Below the pieces are notes generated by a model. The model was given only the letters and a program-made list of their open reading frames with translations, ran no database searches and was not told the origin of the DNA. This document shows, in pieces, positions 1-9,475 of a stretch of DNA of 64,000 bases. The stretch is from NCBI RefSeq assembly GCF_030517065.1, contig NZ_CP103950.1, positions 1,674,001 through 1,738,000 on the forward strand, given 5' to 3'. The number at the start of each line of letters is the position of its first letter. Positions within the stretch are counted from its first letter, which is position 1. Both the position numbers and the translations under genes were made by a program. The DNA comes from Riemerella columbina (lineage in GTDB: Bacteria > Bacteroidota > Bacteroidia > Flavobacteriales > Weeksellaceae).

Positions 1-207
<207 letters not shown>

Positions 208-222
208 TCAAATTCGAAAAAA

Positions 223-3200
223 TTATTCTTCAAGTCTTACATCAAGTCCAAGTCCTTGTAGCTCATGTAGCAATACATTGAAAGATTCTGGAATGCCTGG
301 TTCTGGCATCGCTTCGCCTTTGGCTATTGCTTCATAAGTTTTGGCTCTACCTACCACATCATCAGACTTCACGGTCAAGATTTCTCTCAAGATGTTGGAG
401 GCTCCGAAGGCTTCTAATGCCCACACCTCCATCTCTCCGAAACGCTGACCACCAAACTGAGCTTTACCACCTAATGGCTGTTGCGTGATGAGTGAGTATG
501 GTCCGATAGAACGCGCGTGCATCTTATCATCTACCATGTGGCCTAATTTCAGCATATAGATTACCCCCACTGTGGCTGGTTGCGTAAAGCGCTCCCCTGT
601 ACCACCATCGTAAAGGTAGGTATTTCCGTAGATTGGCAAGCCTGCTTTCTCTGTATATTCGGTAATTTGGTCTAATTTAGCCCCATCGAAAATTGGTGTG
701 GCAAATTTAAGTCCTAATTGTTTACCAGCCCAACCGAGCACCGTTTCGTAAATCTGTCCGATGTTCATACGAGAAGGTACCCCAAGTGGGTTAAGCACGA
801 TGTCTACTGGTGTTCCATCTTCTAAGAATGGCATATCTTCTTCGCGCACGATACGAGAGACAATCCCTTTGTTACCGTGGCGCCCTGCCATTTTGTCCCC
901 TACATTGAGTTTACGCTTCTTCGCGATGTACACTTTCGCTAATTTGATGATACCTGCTGGTAGTTCATCACCGATAGAAATGGCGTATTTCTCACGGTTT
1001 TTATAACTCTGTAGGTCGTTGTATTTGATTTTATAGTTATGAATCAATTGTTTAATCAATTCATTTTTGTCTGCATCTACTGTCCAGTCTGAACCGCTAA
1101 CATTCATATAATCTTCCACCGATTGGAGGAGTCTCATTGTGAATTTAGCTCCTTTGGCAATGATTTCTTCGCCTAAATCGTTTTTAACGCCTTGGGAAGT
1201 TTTACCATTAACGATGGTGTTCAACTTTTCTAAAAGGATGCTTCTAAGTTCGTTAAACTTAGCTCTATAAGTGGTTTCTACCTCTTCCAGCTTGATTTTC
1301 TCTTCGTTTCTCTTCTTCTTATCTTTGATGTTTCTGGAGAAGAGTTTTTTATCAATCACCACACCTCTTAGAGAAGAATCGGCTTTTAGGGAAGCGTCTT
1401 TCACATCTCCTGCTTTATCTCCGAAGATGGCTCTCAAGAGTTTTTCTTCTGGTGTAGGGTCAGACTCTCCTTTAGGGGTAATTTTACCGATGAGGATGTC
1501 CCCAGGTTTTACCTCTGCCCCAATTCTAATCATACCATTTTCATCTAAATCCTTAGTGGCATCTTCAGAAATATTAGGAATATCTGCGGTGAGTTCTTCC
1601 ATACCCAATTTGGTATCTCTCACTTCAAGAGAGTACTCATCTACATGGATAGAGGTGAACCAGTCCTCGCGCACCACTTTTTCATTGATTACGATGGCAT
1701 CCTCAAAGTTATAACCCTTCCATGGCATAAACGCTACCACCAAGTTTCTACCTAAAGCCAACTCGCCTTTTTCTGTGGCATAGCCATCACAAAGCACCTG
1801 TCCCTTCTCTACTCTATCTCCCGCTCTTACGATTGGTTTTAGAGTAATGGTGGTGGATTGGTTGGTTTTTCTAAACTTGGTTAAGTGGTAAGTTTTGGTT
1901 GCAGAATCAAAGTTGATGATATCTTCATCCTCCGTTCTATCGTACTTAATGACGATTTTTTCTGCATCTACATACTCTACCACCCCTGAGCCTTCCGCAT
2001 TGATGAGGATTCTGGAATCTTTAGCCACTTGCTTTTCTAAACCAGTTCCTACAATTGGCGCTTGTGGTTTCAATAAAGGTACCGCCTGGCGCATCATGTT
2101 AGATCCCATGAGGGCACGGTTCGCATCATCGTGTTCCAAGAACGGAATAAGCGAAGCGGAAATCCCCGAAATTTGGTTAGGGGCTACATCTATTAAATCC
2201 ACTTGCTCTGGCTCTACCACAGGATAATCCCCATCTAAACGGGCGATGATTCTGTCGGTTTCAAAGGTGCCATCTTCTGCCAACTCCACATTCGCTTGGG
2301 CAATGATTTTAGATTCTTCATCTTCAGCATTGAGGAAAATAGGCGCTGCAGATAAGTCCACTTTACCATTTTCTACCTTGCGGTATGGGGTTTCTATAAA
2401 TCCTAAATTGTTGATTTTAGCATAAAGTCCCAAAGAGGAAATCAAACCGATGTTTGGTCCTTCTGGTGTTTCAATAGGACAAATTCTTCCGTAGTGCGTA
2501 TGGTGAACATCTCGCACCTCAAAACCTGCTCTCTCTCTGGAAAGACCACCAGGTCCTAATGCGGATAATCTTCGTTTATGGGTTACCTCTGATAGTGGGT
2601 TGGTTTGATCCATAAACTGAGAAAGTTGGTTGGTCCCGAAGAAAGAGTTGATAACCGAAGTTAAGGTCTTCGCATTCACCAAATCTGTTGGACTAAACAA
2701 CTCATTATCACGAACATTCATCCGCTCACGAATGGTTCTGGCGATACGGGAAAGCCCTACACCAAACTGCCCTGCCAATTGCTCTCCTACGGTTCTAATT
2801 CTTCTGTTCGATAAGTGGTCAATATCATCCACCTCGGCTTTAGAGTTGGCTAACTCAATCAGGTGCTTAACAATGCTGATAATGTCTTCTTTGGTTAATA
2901 CCTGTACGCTTTCATCTACATTAAGTCCTAATTTTTTATTCAATCTGTAACGGCCTACCTCGCCCAAAGAATATCTTTGTTCCGAGAAGAAGAGTTTATC
3001 AATAATCCCTCTTGCGGTTTCTTCATCTGGTGGGTCGGCGTTTCTTAACTGACGATAGATGTACTCTACCGCTTCTTTTTCTGAGTTGGTAGGGTCTTTC
3101 TGTAATGTATTTTGGATGATGGAGAATTCTTTGGTATTTTCATTGTGGATAAGAATGGTCTTCACCCCAGATTCTAAAATTAAATCTAAGTGCTCCTTCT

Positions 3201-4050
3201 CTAATACCGTTTCTCTATCTAATATAATTTCGTTTCTTTCTACAGATACCACCTCGCCAGTATCTTCATCTACGAAGTCTTCAAACCAAGTGTTCAATAC
3301 TCTGGCGGCTAAGGTTCTCCCCTCTACTTTTTTAAGAGCAGCTTTAGAAACTTTAACCTCTTCTGCCAAGTCAAAAATCTGAAGGATTTCTTTATCAGAC
3401 TCGTAGCCAATGGCTCTAAGTAGCGTGGTGAGTGGTAATTTCTTCTTACGGTCTATATAAGCGTACATCACGCTGTTGATATCCGTTGTGAATTCCATCC
3501 AAGAGCCTTTGAAAGGGATAATTCTTGAATAGTAAAGTTTGGTTCCGTTGGCGTGGTAAGTTTGCCCGAAGAATACCCCTGGCGATCTGTGTAATTGTGT
3601 AACCACCACACGCTCTGCACCGTTGATAATGAACGAGCCTGAAGGCGTCATATAAGGTACAGTTCCCAAATAAACATCTTGGATAACGGTTTGGAAATCA
3701 TCATATTCTGGATCTGTACAGTAGAGCTTTAGTCTTGCTTTTAAAGGTACAGAGTAAGTAAGCCCACGCTCCACACATTCTTCAATAGAATAGCGCGGTG
3801 AGTCTACCAAATAATCTAAAAATTCTAATACAAACTGGTTGCGAGAGTCTGTAATTGGGAAATTTTCTTGGAAGGTTTTGTAGAGCCCTTCGTGTACTCT
3901 TTGCTCCGGAAGTGTGTCTAATTGGAAGAACTCCTTGAAGGATTGTAGCTGAATATCCAGAAAGTCTGGCGTTTCAATTCTTCCTTTCGCAGACGAGAAA
4001 TTGATTCTTTGATTTTCCTGAGTTTTGTTTGTCGTCTTTGATTTACTCAT
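223..4050 (-). CDS. rpoB: DNA-directed RNA polymerase subunit beta
   Basis: Beta subunit of RNA polymerase, 1275 residues, in the usual size range for Bacteroidetes. The rifampicin-binding cluster is clear near residues 470-500: QLSQFMDQ then [12 protein letters not shown]. The residues equivalent to E. coli D516, H526 and S531 are the ordinary D, H and S, so no common resistance substitution is seen there. The catalytic-core segment with [13 protein letters not shown] and the C-terminal [18 protein letters not shown] motif are intact. It is followed 42 bp later by rpoC. Upstream is a long untranslated stretch with a consensus promoter at 4361-4392, separate from the ribosomal-protein operon, whose terminator lies at 4538-4567. 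Confidence 0.99.
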   Translation of the reverse strand: MSKSKTTNKTQENQRINFSSAKGRIETPDFLDIQLQSFKEFFQLDTLPEQRVHEGLYKTFQENFPITDSRNQFVLEFLDYLVDSPRYSIEECVERGLTYSVPLKARLKLYCTDPEYDDFQTVIQDVYLGTVPYMTPSGSFIINGAERVVVTQLHRSPGVFFGQTYHANGTKLYYSRIIPFKGSWMEFTTDINSVMYAYIDRKKKLPLTTLLRAIGYESDKEILQIFDLAEEVKVSKAALKKVEGRTLAARVLNTWFEDFVDEDTGEVVSVERNEIILDRETVLEKEHLDLILESGVKTILIHNENTKEFSIIQNTLQKDPTNSEKEAVEYIYRQLRNADPPDEETARGIIDKLFFSEQRYSLGEVGRYRLNKKLGLNVDESVQVLTKEDIISIVKHLIELANSKAEVDDIDHLSNRRIRTVGEQLAGQFGVGLSRIARTIRERMNVRDNELFSPTDLVNAKTLTSVINSFFGTNQLSQFMDQTNPLSEVTHKRRLSALGPGGLSRERAGFEVRDVHHTHYGRICPIETPEGPNIGLISSLGLYAKINNLGFIETPYRKVENGKVDLSAAPIFLNAEDEESKIIAQANVELAEDGTFETDRIIARLDGDYPVVEPEQVDLIDVAPNQISGISASLIPFLEHDDANRALMGSNMMRQAVPLLKPQAPIVGTGLEKQVAKDSRILINAEGSGVVEYVDAEKIVIKYDRTEDEDIINFDSATKTYHLTKFRKTNQSTTITLKPIVRAGDRVEKGQVLCDGYATEKGELALGRNLVVAFMPWKGYNFEDAIVINEKVVREDWFTSIHVDEYSLEVRDTKLGMEELTADIPNISEDATKDLDENGMIRIGAEVKPGDILIGKITPKGESDPTPEEKLLRAIFGDKAGDVKDASLKADSSLRGVVIDKKLFSRNIKDKKKRNEEKIKLEEVETTYRAKFNELRSILLEKLNTIVNGKTSQGVKNDLGEEIIAKGAKFTMRLLQSVEDYMNVSGSDWTVDADKNELIKQLIHNYKIKYNDLQSYKNREKYAISIGDELPAGIIKLAKVYIAKKRKLNVGDKMAGRHGNKGIVSRIVREEDMPFLEDGTPVDIVLNPLGVPSRMNIGQIYETVLGWAGKQLGLKFATPIFDGAKLDQITEYTEKAGLPIYGNTYLYDGGTGERFTQPATVGVIYMLKLGHMVDDKMHARSIGPYSLITQQPLGGKAQFGGQRFGEMEVWALEAFGASNILREILTVKSDDVVGRAKTYEAIAKGEAMPEPGIPESFNVLLHELQGLGLDVRLEE

Positions 4051-4356
4051 AAAACTTTAGAAGATTGTAGTTAAAAATATTTTGTTACTTTTTTTAAAAA
4101 TATCAGAAAGTAGTGAGGGAGCAAGTGGACAGGAAAAATAGAGTTACCTATTAGATTCTTTAAAGCCCTTTTGGATTGCTCTCAAAACTTTCTAACTGCA
4201 ACTCCGGTATATCTTTTCACGGCGTAGTGCAAAATATTTTTAGATTCACCCGAAACAGCAAGACCTCAAAATACAACACACCAAAACCCTAACCCATTAA
4301 GGGATAGAGCTTTACATTTCAGTATTATATTTAAAAGTCTTTTTTGTTCAAAATGA
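4051..4356 (-). other. Long 5' leader of rpoBC
   Basis: About 305 nt between the predicted rpoBC transcription start (just below 4361) and the rpoB start codon. I see no convincing ORF. On the minus strand there are several short self-complementary segments, for example around 4177-4206, but no stem followed by a U-run that would make a clear attenuator. A long leader before rpoB could carry post-transcriptional control; that is inference only. Confidence 0.4.
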
Positions 4357-4360
4357 AGTG

Positions 4361-4392
4361 CAAATATACAACATTTTATAGGGAAATGCAAA
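4361..4392 (-). promoter_or_regulatory. Predicted rpoBC promoter
   Basis: Read on the minus strand, TTTG (complement of 4389-4392) is followed after 20 bp by TATATTTG (complement of 4361-4368), matching the Bacteroidetes consensus TTTG-N19/20-TAnnTTTG. It lies downstream of the rplL terminator, so rpoBC can be transcribed independently of the ribosomal-protein genes. Confidence 0.7.
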
Positions 4393-4537
4393 TCCTTTTC
4401 TTATTGAGCGGTTATCAATATAATCAGTCGCTCTCTATTTTAGATAGAATTATCAAGATTATTTCTCAAAAAAAGCGGAAAAATTTTAACTTGCATCGCA
4501 TTTGTGAGGATTATTTTCCAAAAAAAACATTGCACAT

Positions 4538-4567
4538 AAAAAAAAGCACCTCTCCGAAGAGAAGTGC
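4538..4567 (-). terminator. Rho-independent terminator of the rplKAJL operon
   Basis: On the minus strand a 9-bp stem GCACTTCTC / GAGAGGTGC (one G-U pair) closes a TTCG tetraloop and is followed by a run of eight T. The cUUCGg loop is exceptionally stable. It lies 28 bp after the rplL stop codon. Confidence 0.9.
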
Positions 4568-4595
4568 CTTTTAGTTTGGTTATCCGATGTAAGAA

Positions 4596-4964
4596 TTATT
4601 TTAATTCTACCTCTGCACCAGCTTCTTCTAATTGCTTTTTCAAAGCCTCAGCTTCGTCTTTAGATACACCTTCTTTGATTGGAGCAGGCGCACCATCTAC
4701 GATGTCTTTAGCTTCTTTAAGACCAGCACCAGTTAAGTCTTTAACTAATTTTACGATGGCTAATTTAGAAGCACCAGCTGATTTTAAGATCACATCAAAT
4801 TCTGTTTTCTCTTCAGCAGCATCACCAGCACCACCAGCAGCAGCTACCACAGTAGCAGCAGCAGGCTCAATACCGTACTCATCTTTAAGAATTTGCGCTA
4901 ATTCATTTACATCTTTTACTGTTAAGTTTACAAGCGTTTCCGCTAAGTTTTTTAAATCTGACAT
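4596..4964 (-). CDS. rplL: 50S ribosomal protein L7/L12
   Basis: Stalk protein bL12, 122 residues, normal length. It has an N-terminal dimerisation domain (about 1-35), an alanine/glycine-rich hinge (about 36-52, including [13 protein letters not shown]) and the C-terminal factor-binding domain with the conserved [19 protein letters not shown] segment. Dimers bind the L10 tail and recruit translational GTPases. It is the last gene of rplK-rplA-rplJ-rplL, 66 bp after rplJ, and is followed by a strong terminator. Confidence 0.99.
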   Translation of the reverse strand: MSDLKNLAETLVNLTVKDVNELAQILKDEYGIEPAAATVVAAAGGAGDAAEEKTEFDVILKSAGASKLAIVKLVKDLTGAGLKEAKDIVDGAPAPIKEGVSKDEAEALKKQLEEAGAEVELK

Positions 4965-5030
4965 TTTAATGTTTTTTTTGTTGTTAAACGATTTATCTAT
5001 TTGTTTTTGAGTGTCTTATTATTCGAAGGC

Positions 5031-5534
5031 TTACTCAACACCTTCTTCTTTCATTTTGTCTTGATTTTGAAGAGCAGAAAGGATATTTCTGATTGGCGAC
5101 TGAAGTAATCCAATGATTTCTCCAAGCATCTCTTCTTTAGATTTAAGACTTGCAAGAGTGCCTAATTTATCATCCCCAATGTAGAATGTTTCATCTAAAT
5201 AAGCGGATTTTAAAGCTGGGAACTCTGCGTTCTTTCTAAAATCTTTAATCAATTTTGCTGGAGCATTGGCTGTTTCTGAAATCATCAATGCAGAGTTTCC
5301 TTTAAATGTATCAAACATTTCGGAATAGTCTACACCTTCCATTTGCTCCATCGCTTTTCTAAGCAAAGTGTTCTTAACCACTTTAAGCTTAATGTTGTTC
5401 TTGAAGGCTCTTCTTCTAAAATCTGAAGTCGCAGAAGCATTCATTCCTTCAAGACTTGCTACATATATATTTTTAGCGTCTTGTAGCAATTCTTTTATTT
5501 CTTGTATTACTAATACTTTTTCTTCTTTAGTCAT
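5031..5534 (-). CDS. rplJ: 50S ribosomal protein L10
   Basis: Ribosomal protein uL10, 167 residues, anchoring L7/L12 dimers to 23S rRNA. The N-terminal RNA-binding part (about 1-100) includes the conserved region around LKVVKNTLLRKAM, and the C-terminal helix (about 140-165) is the L12-binding tail. Only 13 bp separate it from rplA, so there is no room for the structured L10 leader found before rplJ in many other bacteria; any autoregulation must act elsewhere. Confidence 0.98.
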   Translation of the reverse strand: MTKEEKVLVIQEIKELLQDAKNIYVASLEGMNASATSDFRRRAFKNNIKLKVVKNTLLRKAMEQMEGVDYSEMFDTFKGNSALMISETANAPAKLIKDFRKNAEFPALKSAYLDETFYIGDDKLGTLASLKSKEEMLGEIIGLLQSPIRNILSALQNQDKMKEEGVE

Positions 5535-5547
5535 TGTCTTACAGATT

Positions 5548-6240
5548 TTAGTTTACAGATTTAGTATCAATAGCAATACCTGGGCTCATTGTAGAAGAGA
5601 GATAAATACTCTTCATATAAGTTCCTTTGGCAGCTGTTGGTTTTAACTTCACTAAAGTTTGGATAAGCTCTTGTGCATTTTCTTTAATCTTCTGAGCATC
5701 AAAAGATACTTTACCGATAGCAGCGTGAACAATACCGTACTTATCTACTTTAAAGTCAATTTTACCAGCTTTCACTTCAGAAACCGCTTTTCCGATTTCC
5801 ATAGTTACCGTACCAGATTTAGGATTAGGCATTAAACCTCTTGGACCTAAAATTCTACCCAATGGACCTAATTTACCCATTACAGCAGGCATCGTTACGA
5901 TAACATCTACATCTGTCCAACCGCTTTTGATTTTGTCTAAATACTCATCTAATCCTACAAAATCTGCGCCCGCTTCTTTAGCTTCCGCTTCTTTATCTGG
6001 AGTAACCAATGCTAATACTTTAACATCTTTCCCCGTACCGTGAGGTAATGAAACCACGCCTCTCACCATTTGGTTGGCTTTTCTTGGGTCTACACCTAAT
6101 CTCACTGCGATGTCTACAGAAGCGTCAAATTTTGCAATATTGACTTCCTTTACTAAAGCCGAAGCTTCATCAAGGTTATAGAGTTTATTTTTTTCTATCT
6201 TAGTAGAAACTTCTTTTTGCTTTTTTGTTAATCTTGCCAT
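5548..6240 (-). CDS. rplA: 50S ribosomal protein L1
   Basis: Ribosomal protein uL1, 230 residues, full length. Conserved features include [15 protein letters not shown], the second domain with [20 protein letters not shown], and the closing TMSPGIAID segment. It binds the mobile L1 stalk of 23S rRNA and, in many bacteria, represses its own operon by binding the mRNA leader. Here it is second in the operon, 10 bp after rplK; the leader before rplK holds an inverted repeat that could serve as an operator (see 6745-6798). Confidence 0.98.
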   Translation of the reverse strand: MARLTKKQKEVSTKIEKNKLYNLDEASALVKEVNIAKFDASVDIAVRLGVDPRKANQMVRGVVSLPHGTGKDVKVLALVTPDKEAEAKEAGADFVGLDEYLDKIKSGWTDVDVIVTMPAVMGKLGPLGRILGPRGLMPNPKSGTVTMEIGKAVSEVKAGKIDFKVDKYGIVHAAIGKVSFDAQKIKENAQELIQTLVKLKPTAAKGTYMKSIYLSSTMSPGIAIDTKSVN

Positions 6241-6250
6241 TTCTTAAGTT

Positions 6251-6694
6251 TTAAGCGTTAGTAGGTTTAGTTCCTGTTACTTTTAATCCCATAGATCTGG
6301 CGGTACCCGCTACCATACTCATTGCAGAGTCTAATGTAAAGCAGTTAAGGTCTGCCATTTTATCTTCTGCAATTTTCTGTACTTGTTCCCAAGACACGCT
6401 ACCTACTTTTTCTCTATTAGGCTGTCCAGAACCTTTTTTCACTTTAGAAGCTTCTAAAAGTTGTACAGCAGCAGGTGGGGTTTTGATCACAAAATCAAAT
6501 GATTTATCTTCATAAACCGTAATTACAACAGGTAATACCTGCCCTGGCTTATCTTGAGTTCTTCCGTTGAATTGCTTACAAAACTCCATAATATTAACCC
6601 CTGCAGAACCTAATGCTGGCCCTACTGGTGGTGAAGGATTAGCTGCGCCACCTTTCACTTGGAGCTTCACCATTTTAAAGACTTTCTTTGCCAT
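6251..6694 (-). CDS. rplK: 50S ribosomal protein L11
   Basis: Ribosomal protein uL11, 147 residues. The N-terminal domain has the proline-rich [12 protein letters not shown] segment and the C-terminal RNA-binding domain has [10 protein letters not shown]. It forms the GTPase-associated centre with 23S rRNA. It is the first gene of the operon. In many bacteria nusG lies directly upstream; here the next gene upstream is an unrelated outer-membrane protein gene in the opposite direction. The start is preceded by an A/T-rich leader without a Shine-Dalgarno match. Confidence 0.98.
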   Translation of the reverse strand: MAKKVFKMVKLQVKGGAANPSPPVGPALGSAGVNIMEFCKQFNGRTQDKPGQVLPVVITVYEDKSFDFVIKTPPAAVQLLEASKVKKGSGQPNREKVGSVSWEQVQKIAEDKMADLNCFTLDSAMSMVAGTARSMGLKVTGTKPTNA

Positions 6695-6744
6695 GTTTGT
6701 TTTTTAATAATTAAATAAATAAAAATGTGGAAGCATTTTTCTGA

Positions 6745-6798
6745 TAATCTGAGACTTAGAAGAACCCTTCTCACCTGAATTCACTCTACCACAGATTA
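6745..6798 (-). promoter_or_regulatory. Inverted repeat in the rplK leader, possible L1 operator
   Basis: In the 5' untranslated region of rplK the minus strand carries TAATCTG (complement of 6792-6798) and CAGATTA (complement of 6745-6751), a perfect 7-bp pairing that encloses a smaller AGAA-GGG-TTCT hairpin (complement of 6761-6771). L1 is known to repress the L11-L1 operon in other bacteria by binding such leaders; that this one is the operator is inference from position. Confidence 0.35.
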
Positions 6799-6805
6799 CG
6801 AGGTG

Positions 6806-6836
6806 CAAAATTATAACTTTTTTTTGAATCTGCAAA
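6806..6836 (-). promoter_or_regulatory. Predicted promoter of rplKAJL
   Basis: Minus-strand TTTG (complement of 6833-6836), a 19-bp spacer and TAATTTTG (complement of 6806-6813), an exact match to TTTG-N19-TAnnTTTG. The transcript would start near 6801, about 107 nt before rplK. Confidence 0.75.
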
Positions 6837-6975
6837 CAAATCATATGATATTCAGTGACATTTTTAAATTTCATTTTTAAAATCAAGCCGAAGAAAATTC
6901 ACCCCAAATTTATCCCTCTCATTAAAACCGCCTTATTTCTTCTCTACCAATATTTTATTTAAGTTACCAATTATA

Positions 6976-7006
6976 TTGTTTTAATCATTTATTTTTAATA
7001 TTATTG
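6976..7006 (+). promoter_or_regulatory. Probable promoter of the outer-membrane barrel gene
   Basis: TTG at 6976-6978, a 20-bp spacer and TATTATTG at 6999-7006, one mismatch from TAnnTTTG. The element ends one base before an 18-A run, so transcription would begin inside the homopolymer. Confidence 0.5.
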
Positions 7007-7007
7007 C

Positions 7008-7025
7008 AAAAAAAAAAAAAAAAAA
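7008..7025 (+). repeat. A18 homopolymer between promoter and start codon
   Basis: Eighteen consecutive A, by far the longest homopolymer in the window, placed between the predicted -7 element and the GTG start at 7030. Such tracts are prone to slippage in replication and in transcription initiation. Confidence 0.9.
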
Positions 7026-7029
7026 CATC

Positions 7030-9378
7030 GTGAAATTTAAAACAATACTTACATTTCTGTTTTTATTGATAACACTCCCTTTTGGAGCGCAACCTTATCG
7101 ATTAAGTGGCAAAATCATCAACCAAGACACCCAGCAACCTGCAGAATCGATTCAAGTTTTGGTCTTAAAACAAGACAGCCTCGTGGCGAGCCATCTTTCC
7201 TCTGCGAATGGTCATTTTAGCCTTCTATTACCCTCAGGAATTTATAACCTCCAACTAAAAGCCTTTGGCGAAATGCTCCTCACGCAACAAGTGAAAATGG
7301 TTCAACATTTAGATTTGGGCTCTCTAACCATTAAACCCTCCAAAGCGCTAAAAGCGGTCATCATCAATGCTAAGAAACCGCTAATAGAGCGCCAAGTAGA
7401 CCGAATGGTGTTTCACATCAAAAATTCTATCTACAGCACCAATACAGATCTGGTGGAAGTGCTAAACCACACGCCGATGGTGACTGCCAATGCGCAAGGC
7501 ATCAGCATCGTGGGGAAAGGCAGCGTAAAAGTGATGCTCAATGGGCGCCCCTTGCCACTCTCGGGCAGTGAGCTGGCATCTTATTTAAAAGGAATGCAGT
7601 CTAACGATGTGCTGAAAGTGGAAGTGATCACCTCGCCGCCCGCACAATACGATGCCGAGGGCAATGGCGGGCTGATTAACATCATTACCCAACAAAAAAC
7701 CCAGAACCTTTGGAGCGGCAATTACGCCACCTCGGGGACACTGAGCGCTCAATTTTCTAACGCTAATCATTTGGGATTGAACTACCGAAAAAACGACTTC
7801 CAAGCCTTAGTGCGCCTGCGGCAATCAGATCAACACAACCAAGTTTATGAAAATCAGAATCTTCTGTTTACCAATCAAAATCAGCTGAATAGCCATACCG
7901 ATAGAAATGACACCTCGCAAAATTGGGGTACCAATATGGACCTTTCCTATCAAACTTCTAAAAACAATCGCTTGGGGTTGGTGTATGATTTTAGCCATTA
8001 TAAAAACCAATACGACAGCCAGAATACTACGTGCTATTTCTCTCCTACCGCCCTTGATTCTACGCTCTACACCAGTGCCCATTATCACAAGCCTACCACT
8101 GCCCACACACTGAGCTTTTACGATGATTATCAGCTGGATTCCTTAGGTTCTAAACTGAGTTTTGCAGGAAATTATTTTAACCACCGCTCTAATTCATCGC
8201 TGCTGTTTTCCACACCTCAACAGCCACATTTGTCGCCCACATGGAACACCAGTCGGTTGCATTATCAAGTGATTTCTGGGCAGGTAGATTGGCAGCAAAT
8301 GTCCTCATTTCTCAATTATGAAACAGGCATTAAATGGACACAATTTGACAATGAATCCATCATTCAATATTATACCCAGAGCCAGAACCAATGGGTAATA
8401 GACCACAATAGAAACAATCAGTTTCAGCTCCGTGAGCGGTATTATGCGGCTTATTTATCATTGAAGAAAACGATAGCTGACCATTGGACTTTCAAATTGG
8501 GTGGCAGGTACGAATATACCACCACTGTAGCGCATCAACCTCATCAAAAGTCTGATTTTCAAAAGTCTTATGGAAATTTCTTTCCTAATGTTAATGTGAT
8601 GTACCAACTGCCCCAACATTCGTGGTCGCTGAACTATAATAAGCGCATCCATCGCCCTTCTTTGGGGCAACTCAACCCGTTTAAATGGTATGCCAATCCG
8701 TATATGTACCATGTGGGCAATCCGCTGTTGCTACCCTCTATCACGCATAACTTGGAGCTCAACTATGTGTACAACAATGCCTTTATGGTGGGGATTTTCG
8801 GCACACAGCAAAACGATGCCTATGGCGCCATTGTTCAGGTAGACCACGGCATTAAATCTACCCACACCGAAAATGTGTACACCATACAAAATCTGGGCAT
8901 TAACCTTTCTCTGGAACAGCGTTGGTTTTCTTTTTGGAACTTCTCTGCCAATGCCACCGCTTTTTACTCTCAATCTAAAACAAAACATCACGAAGTAAAG
9001 CCGTTAAAGGGCTATTCCTTAAGTTATTCTATTAACAATGCTTGGACAATCAATGCTGACCAACAATGGATATTTTTTGTGAATTTTTGGAGCGCTCTCC
9101 CTGGTAAAGAGTCTAATGTGGCAACGAAAAGCCTCTCAAATTTGAGCTTTGGCACCCGTTTTAATGTATTGGATAAAAAACTGAACTTCAATATTCGAAT
9201 CAATGATGTTCTAAAAGGTACCGCCAGCGAGGGCTTTCTATACTATGATGATTTTCATCAATTTTATAGCAATTATTACGATAATCGGAGCGTGGTGGTG
9301 ACGGTAACTTATCATTTTGGCGAGAACAAAACCCAAGCTAAAAACATCAATTTTAATGATCAATACAGAGCCAACTAA
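7030..9378 (+). CDS. Outer-membrane beta-barrel protein, TonB-receptor-like
   Basis: A 782-residue envelope protein. An N-terminal signal peptide (about 1-20, ending FGAQ) is followed by a carboxypeptidase-regulatory-like beta-sandwich (about 22-105; LSGKIINQDTQQPAESIQV), a plug-like domain (about 120-220; SVKVMLNGRPLPL, YDAEGNGGLINIIT) and a long beta-barrel ending in an aromatic-rich strand near TVTYHFG. This is the architecture of the 'outer membrane beta-barrel' family related to TonB-dependent receptors; the substrate is unknown. The start is GTG: a stop lies in frame upstream and there is no in-frame ATG. It faces away from the rplK operon and converges on the subtilase gene. The A18 tract just before the start suggests variable expression. 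Confidence 0.85.
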   Translation: MKFKTILTFLFLLITLPFGAQPYRLSGKIINQDTQQPAESIQVLVLKQDSLVASHLSSANGHFSLLLPSGIYNLQLKAFGEMLLTQQVKMVQHLDLGSLTIKPSKALKAVIINAKKPLIERQVDRMVFHIKNSIYSTNTDLVEVLNHTPMVTANAQGISIVGKGSVKVMLNGRPLPLSGSELASYLKGMQSNDVLKVEVITSPPAQYDAEGNGGLINIITQQKTQNLWSGNYATSGTLSAQFSNANHLGLNYRKNDFQALVRLRQSDQHNQVYENQNLLFTNQNQLNSHTDRNDTSQNWGTNMDLSYQTSKNNRLGLVYDFSHYKNQYDSQNTTCYFSPTALDSTLYTSAHYHKPTTAHTLSFYDDYQLDSLGSKLSFAGNYFNHRSNSSLLFSTPQQPHLSPTWNTSRLHYQVISGQVDWQQMSSFLNYETGIKWTQFDNESIIQYYTQSQNQWVIDHNRNNQFQLRERYYAAYLSLKKTIADHWTFKLGGRYEYTTTVAHQPHQKSDFQKSYGNFFPNVNVMYQLPQHSWSLNYNKRIHRPSLGQLNPFKWYANPYMYHVGNPLLLPSITHNLELNYVYNNAFMVGIFGTQQNDAYGAIVQVDHGIKSTHTENVYTIQNLGINLSLEQRWFSFWNFSANATAFYSQSKTKHHEVKPLKGYSLSYSINNAWTINADQQWIFFVNFWSALPGKESNVATKSLSNLSFGTRFNVLDKKLNFNIRINDVLKGTASEGFLYYDDFHQFYSNYYDNRSVVVTVTYHFGENKTQAKNINFNDQYRAN

Positions 9379-9413
9379 TTCTATATTTTCGCTTGTGGAA
9401 CAAAATAAAGCGT

Positions 9414-9446
9414 AAAAAAGCCGCGGCACTCTTTGAGTGCCGCGGC
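9414..9446 (-). terminator. Terminator of the subtilase gene
   Basis: An 11-bp GC-rich perfect stem (arms 9420-9430 and 9436-9446) with a 5-nt loop, followed on the minus strand by six T. It lies between convergent genes and probably also stops plus-strand transcription. Confidence 0.9.
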
Positions 9447-9475
9447 TCATTCTATTACACTATAAAGTTAAAATC

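Noticed and set aside
2540-2645. Rifampicin-resistance substitutions in rpoB
   Set aside because: The resistance-determining region reads with ordinary D, H and S at the three main positions.
4344-4574. 76-residue plus-strand ORF between rpoB and rplL
   Set aside because: It overlaps the rpoBC promoter and the rplL terminator on the other strand and has no family resemblance.
4965-5547. L10 leader riboregulator before rplJ
   Set aside because: Only 13 bp separate rplA and rplJ, too little for the known leader fold.
6704-6886. 60-residue minus-strand ORF before rplK
   Set aside because: It spans the predicted rplK promoter and leader, which explain the region better.
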